From the NCBI RefSeq assembly GCF_932526225.1, contig NC_064042.1, positions 9,644,540 to 9,708,539 of the forward strand: 64,000 nucleotides of DNA, read 5' to 3'. The position numbers were made by a program, and so were the translations under genes. The DNA is from Nematostella vectensis. Its lineage: Eukaryota; Cnidaria; Anthozoa; Actiniaria; Edwardsiidae. The notes under the pieces are model-generated. The model worked only from the letters and a program-made list of their open reading frames with translations, did no database searches and was not told the DNA's origin. Below are positions 60,493-64,000 of the stretch, piece after piece (position 1 is the first letter of the stretch; each line of letters starts with the position of its first letter).

Positions 60493-61023
60493 TGTTCAAA
60501 TGACTTCGGGCTACCTGTGGCTGCGAGAGCGTATTGTGAGCACTCAGTTTTAGCAGACAACAACTCTTTACATTTATTTCGATATGATGAACTTTACAAA
60601 AAATACTTCCTTTGATATTAACAAAATAGAAAAAAAGTTGCAATTACAACATTTATTCCTAATTAACATTTCTATATTGCTATTGAAAAACATTATTCTC
60701 CCTCTAAAAATTGTGGCGCAAAATTTGCCATTCAATTATTTACCCTTTCAAATGCGCTTACTTCCAACGCAACGACGCGTACATGGCAGAATCAGTTACA
60801 TTTGAATTATCCAATTCGGCATAAACGAAAAGAACCGTATATGGACCCACCCTATCCCATACGGTATTTATTTCTATTTGTTTACTTAAATACGGCGATA
60901 TATTCTACCAATGCCAGAATGAACCTTAAAAGGTTTTCAAAAGGCCCAGAGTGTTTGAACGGTGATGTGACTCGAGCAAAATAGAATAAAGGATCATAGC
61001 TTTGAAACTTTGAAGTGCGTTGA

Positions 61024-61406
61024 TCCGGCTTGCGTGACGCGATAGGGTATAAAACCCAATGCAAATTTCAGTAGAAAAAAAAAAACAGTGAAATTCACCC
61101 TACAATAAAAACGGCTAAATTAATATTTCTAACGGATCAACAAATACACGAAACTAATATATTGCCAAAGTAATGAGTTTAAACCATTAAAAACAAAAAC
61201 AAAATAAAAGTGTCACGCACGTGTACCGACGGACATCATCCGAGCGCTCACGAACCAACCAATGCATTACGCCAAGACACCGTGTTAGTACTTCATATAA
61301 GGTTAGGATAAGCGAGATAATGCGAGTTAATAGAGTACTAACCCACTTACAGACTGAGTAAAACCCAATAGAACTCAACAGACGATGTGCGTGGGTTTAA
61401 TTGCTA
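61024..61406. other. About 380-bp insertion present only in copy 2
   Basis: Copy 1 joins GCGTTGATC directly to TAAAAT near 16,588, whereas copy 2 has extra sequence from CGGCTTGCGTGACGCG to GTGGGTTTAATTG. It is AT-rich without a frame. No clear termini or target duplication are seen, so it could be a short transposon or SINE in copy 2 or a deletion in copy 1. Confidence 0.6.
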
Positions 61407-62282
61407 AAATTGTGTGTCGAAAGTGGACACTTCACACGAACATTGACCTTCTCTCTAGGAAACTTGCTCTCAAAACCAGACGCTCCTTTTGCTTTAGTTG
61501 AAACGCGTCTCGTTTTATAAAAAAAAAACGACTTCGCACAATACTAATCAGCCTTTGGGCTATAGTATAGCCGTATATTGGGTCCTTTAAAGAGCCTTTG
61601 TCACTCACGCCTTTGTTGTTGTTTAAATTCATTATTGGAAGACAGATCAAGTAAAGAAAACTAAAAAGAAAATTAAAAAAAAAAAATTACCAAACTCACT
61701 CGAATAGCTCAATAGCTTTGTCATATCAGCTTTATTGCACTGTTTAGACCTTCTACTCTCGAAAACAACAACTCAATATTTCTGTGAAGGGCATACCCTT
61801 TAAACTGTGTCACGACCACCGTTCAAAGTCTACACACTAGTGTTAAATAGACGCGGTGTTGCCTTTTTTCACCAGTGACAGGGAATAAAATCAGGAAAAA
61901 CGTTTTTTTCGGTCTGAAAAGGTCATGTACCAAATGCCTGGAAAAGGAATCTTTGATCGATTGATCGTTCCTGGTATTGGTGACGGTCACGAGCTCTCTG
62001 ACGGCTCGGTGTCATGTTTAACGTGGGGCGGTACATAGAAGAGACCAGCGGCGCCAGCGAGTATCAAGTCACCGACCAGCGGTGTTGACCGTCTTGCGCA
62101 TGTCCCCTTGTTATATCATCTCATGGTAAGGCCGAGAGAGGTGGTACTGTTACCTTGCTTGAGCATACTGGAATTCTGTGCGCAAGGACAGACGGTGTTA
62201 AAAGTAATTGCCACCATCGTGTGACTAGTATTATTACTACGGCACGATATCATTCGTTAAAATGTGAGATTCTAGAAAACAC

Positions 62283-62650
62283 TCAGACTCAACACCATCC
62301 TACGAATTTCCTGGATTTAAGACCCAACCTCATCCCAGGAATTTTCTGGACATCAGACCCAACCCCATCCTAAGAATTTCCTGGACTTCAGACCCAACCC
62401 CATCCTAAGAATTTCCTGGACTTCAGACTGGACTTCAGACCCAACCCCATCCTAAGAATTTCATGGACTACAGACCCGACCCAATCCCAAGAATTTCCTG
62501 GACTTAAGACCCAACCCCATTCCAGGAATTTCCTGGACATCAGACCCAACAACATCCTAAGAACTTCCTGGACTCCAGACCAAGACTCATTCCAAGTATT
62601 TCCTGGACTTCAGAACCGACCCCATCCCCAAAATTTTCTTGGCTTCAGAC
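62283..62650 (+). repeat. Degenerate 36-bp repeat, copy 2
   Basis: Same family as 17,418-17,790, with a different unit order and one unit fewer near the end. Confidence 0.85.
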
Positions 62651-62794
62651 TCCTAGGACCTTGGATAATGTCCTAATGCTGATAGTGCTGACGAAAATGA
62701 CGATTGTAATTATGATGACGCGACAGTGGTTGTCACGATATTACTCTTCGTGACGTCAATAGGTGGCTATAGTAATTGATATTCTAATGTTTAC

Positions 62795-63280
62795 CTCCTC
62801 GTCGATGTACTTCGCTAGCTCTGTTCTCAGCAGTCCATATTTCTCCTTCATATCGTCGTGGTACATACGCTGGTCTTCTTTAATCAACTGGTTATTGATC
62901 TCTAGCGCTTTACCGCAGAACTTCAGGAATTCCCTAGAGAAAAAGCAACGTCGTGTTACATTTCAAACAATTTGTACCTCGCTGTTTGCTTCGACAACGT
63001 TTACTTTGGAAAAGGCTGTACTTCCTCACTTGAAAAATCAAGCTGCTAAAAAAAACCCACCCCTCTCCGGAAAGCACCAACTTTACCCACCAGTATACGG
63101 CTACTCGAAGTGTCCTTCCACCAGAAAGCCCTAACCCCCCCCCCCCCCCCCCCCCCAAGAAAGCACCGCCTTAACCCACCTGTACACATTCTGTAGCCGC
63201 TCGATGTGTTTGCCTGGATGCTTGTGACACACAGTCTTGTCCAGGAAGGCTTGGGCGTACGCTAGAGGCCCAGCGTTAAC
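62795..63280 (-). CDS. DOCK-family GEF, DHR-2 C-terminal exons (copy 2, partial)
   Basis: Two minus-strand exons: 63280-63180 (101 bp) and 62933-62795 (139 bp). They encode VNAGPLAYAQAFLDKTV and NNQLIKEDQRMYHDDMKEKY, followed by a GTAAAC donor, so at least one more exon lies towards lower coordinates. The next 5' exon, equivalent to 19,643-19,530, would lie beyond 64,000. GPLAYA and MYHDD match the DOCK family better than the copy-1 versions (GPQAYA, MYQDD), so this copy is the better candidate for the working gene. The gene converges with the HMGL-like gene. Confidence 0.8.
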
Positions 63281-63754
63281 CTGCAAACCGGCATAAATAC
63301 ACGCAATATTATACCATTTATCATAGAGCTACTCTGCTTCGCACACTCTAACACAGGGGATGTACGCCCTAACTCAGAGACAACCCAACACAAGTCAATC
63401 TCTATCCCAGGGGATGTACGCCATAACTAAGAGACAACCCAACACAAGTAAATTTTTTATAACAGGTTAGTCATTAAACAAGTCGGTAAGCCCGGCTGAA
63501 ATACAAAATTATAAAAGAGAATATTAAAATTTTGATTTTCTTCATTGCTGGGAGATCTTAAAGGTTCCTTTTGTATTAGAACCTGTTCCAAGTTTTAGGC
63601 TAAATAGTTTTTAATGGGAGTCTAAATTGGTATTTTTAGGTTTTTAACAAGTTCTTTAATTCTAGGTTCTTATAAACGGGTAAGTACTGTACTCTAATCC
63701 CCGGGGCTGTACACCTCCCTCAGAAACAACCCCAAAAAAGCTCATATCCTATAT

Positions 63755-63942
63755 TACTATAAATCCACTCGCATACTATCACAAATCTCGTAATTTGATT
63801 GGTTCCCGTACTCACTTTCTATTGAGCCATAGATAGTGAGTAGCGAAAAAGCCAGTTTTTTCGCTCCAATAGCGGTTATTTATTACTGAGAATTATTAAA
63901 ATCGTATTTTTTCTAAGGTAGCATGTGAGTGGATTTATACTA
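63755..63942. mobile_element. MITE family C, copy 2
   Basis: Orthologous to 18,995-19,184. The TATAAATCCACTC termini are intact on both sides, with small changes at the outermost bases. Confidence 0.82.
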
Positions 63943-64000
63943 AAACAATTACGCGCCACGCACTACGCGCCTCGTTGACTATCTATTGACTCATAGAAAA

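Larger units (their letters stand above)
50365..64000. repeat. Segmental duplication, copy 2
   Basis: Direct-orientation partner of bases 1-19,245. It is shorter than copy 1 mainly because the 40-bp intronic array has about 80 fewer units and because several insertions of copy 1 are absent (553-613, 2,131-3,774, 4,226-4,374, 12,261-13,020). Copy 2 has its own insertions at 55,366-55,715 and about 61,024-61,406. Confidence 0.93.

Overview
The window is eukaryotic genomic DNA, most likely from an invertebrate animal. An anthozoan cnidarian fits best, but that is an inference and not proven. Genes are split into short exons with GT-AG introns. Minisatellites and foldback transposons are abundant. 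There is an APE-type LINE, a BEL/Pao LTR retrotransposon and a tyrosine-recombinase gene with introns.

The main structure is a segmental duplication in direct orientation. Bases 1 to about 19,245 (copy 1) are collinear with about 50,365 to 64,000 (copy 2), in introns as well as exons. Each copy carries two genes. The first, on the plus strand, encodes an HMG-CoA-lyase/pyruvate-carboxyltransferase-like (HMGL-like) TIM barrel joined to a C-terminal EF-hand. All nine exons are visible in copy 2 (49,989-59,536, 584 residues); exons 2-9 are visible in copy 1 (3,859-15,094). The second, on the minus strand, is the 3' part of a DOCK-family Rho/Rac/Cdc42 exchange factor (DHR-2 domain). Three internal exons are visible in copy 1 and two in copy 2. 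The paralogues differ by insertions with empty/filled sites, and strongly in minisatellite length: the 40-bp intronic array has about 107 units in copy 1 and about 26 in copy 2.

Between the copies (19.6-49.7 kb) lie, in order: a 75-bp array that repeats a DOCK splice acceptor; a broken collagen-like Gly-X-Y block; AT-rich repeats; a nine-exon zinc-finger plus tyrosine-recombinase gene (27.2-30.7 kb) with a frameshift near its end; and a minisatellite split by a 9.66-kb insertion with 24-bp terminal inverted repeats. That insertion contains an 83-bp satellite, itself split by a full-length minus-strand LINE (33.9-38.7 kb) with a 2A-like motif and a PHD finger. Further minisatellites follow (40.7-43.5 kb), then an internally deleted BEL/Pao element (44.2-49.7 kb) ending 248 bp before the start codon of the copy-2 HMGL-like gene.

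The most unusual observation is that two unrelated tandem arrays, on opposite strands, each have a repeat unit that carries the 3' splice site and the first bases of the exon that follows.
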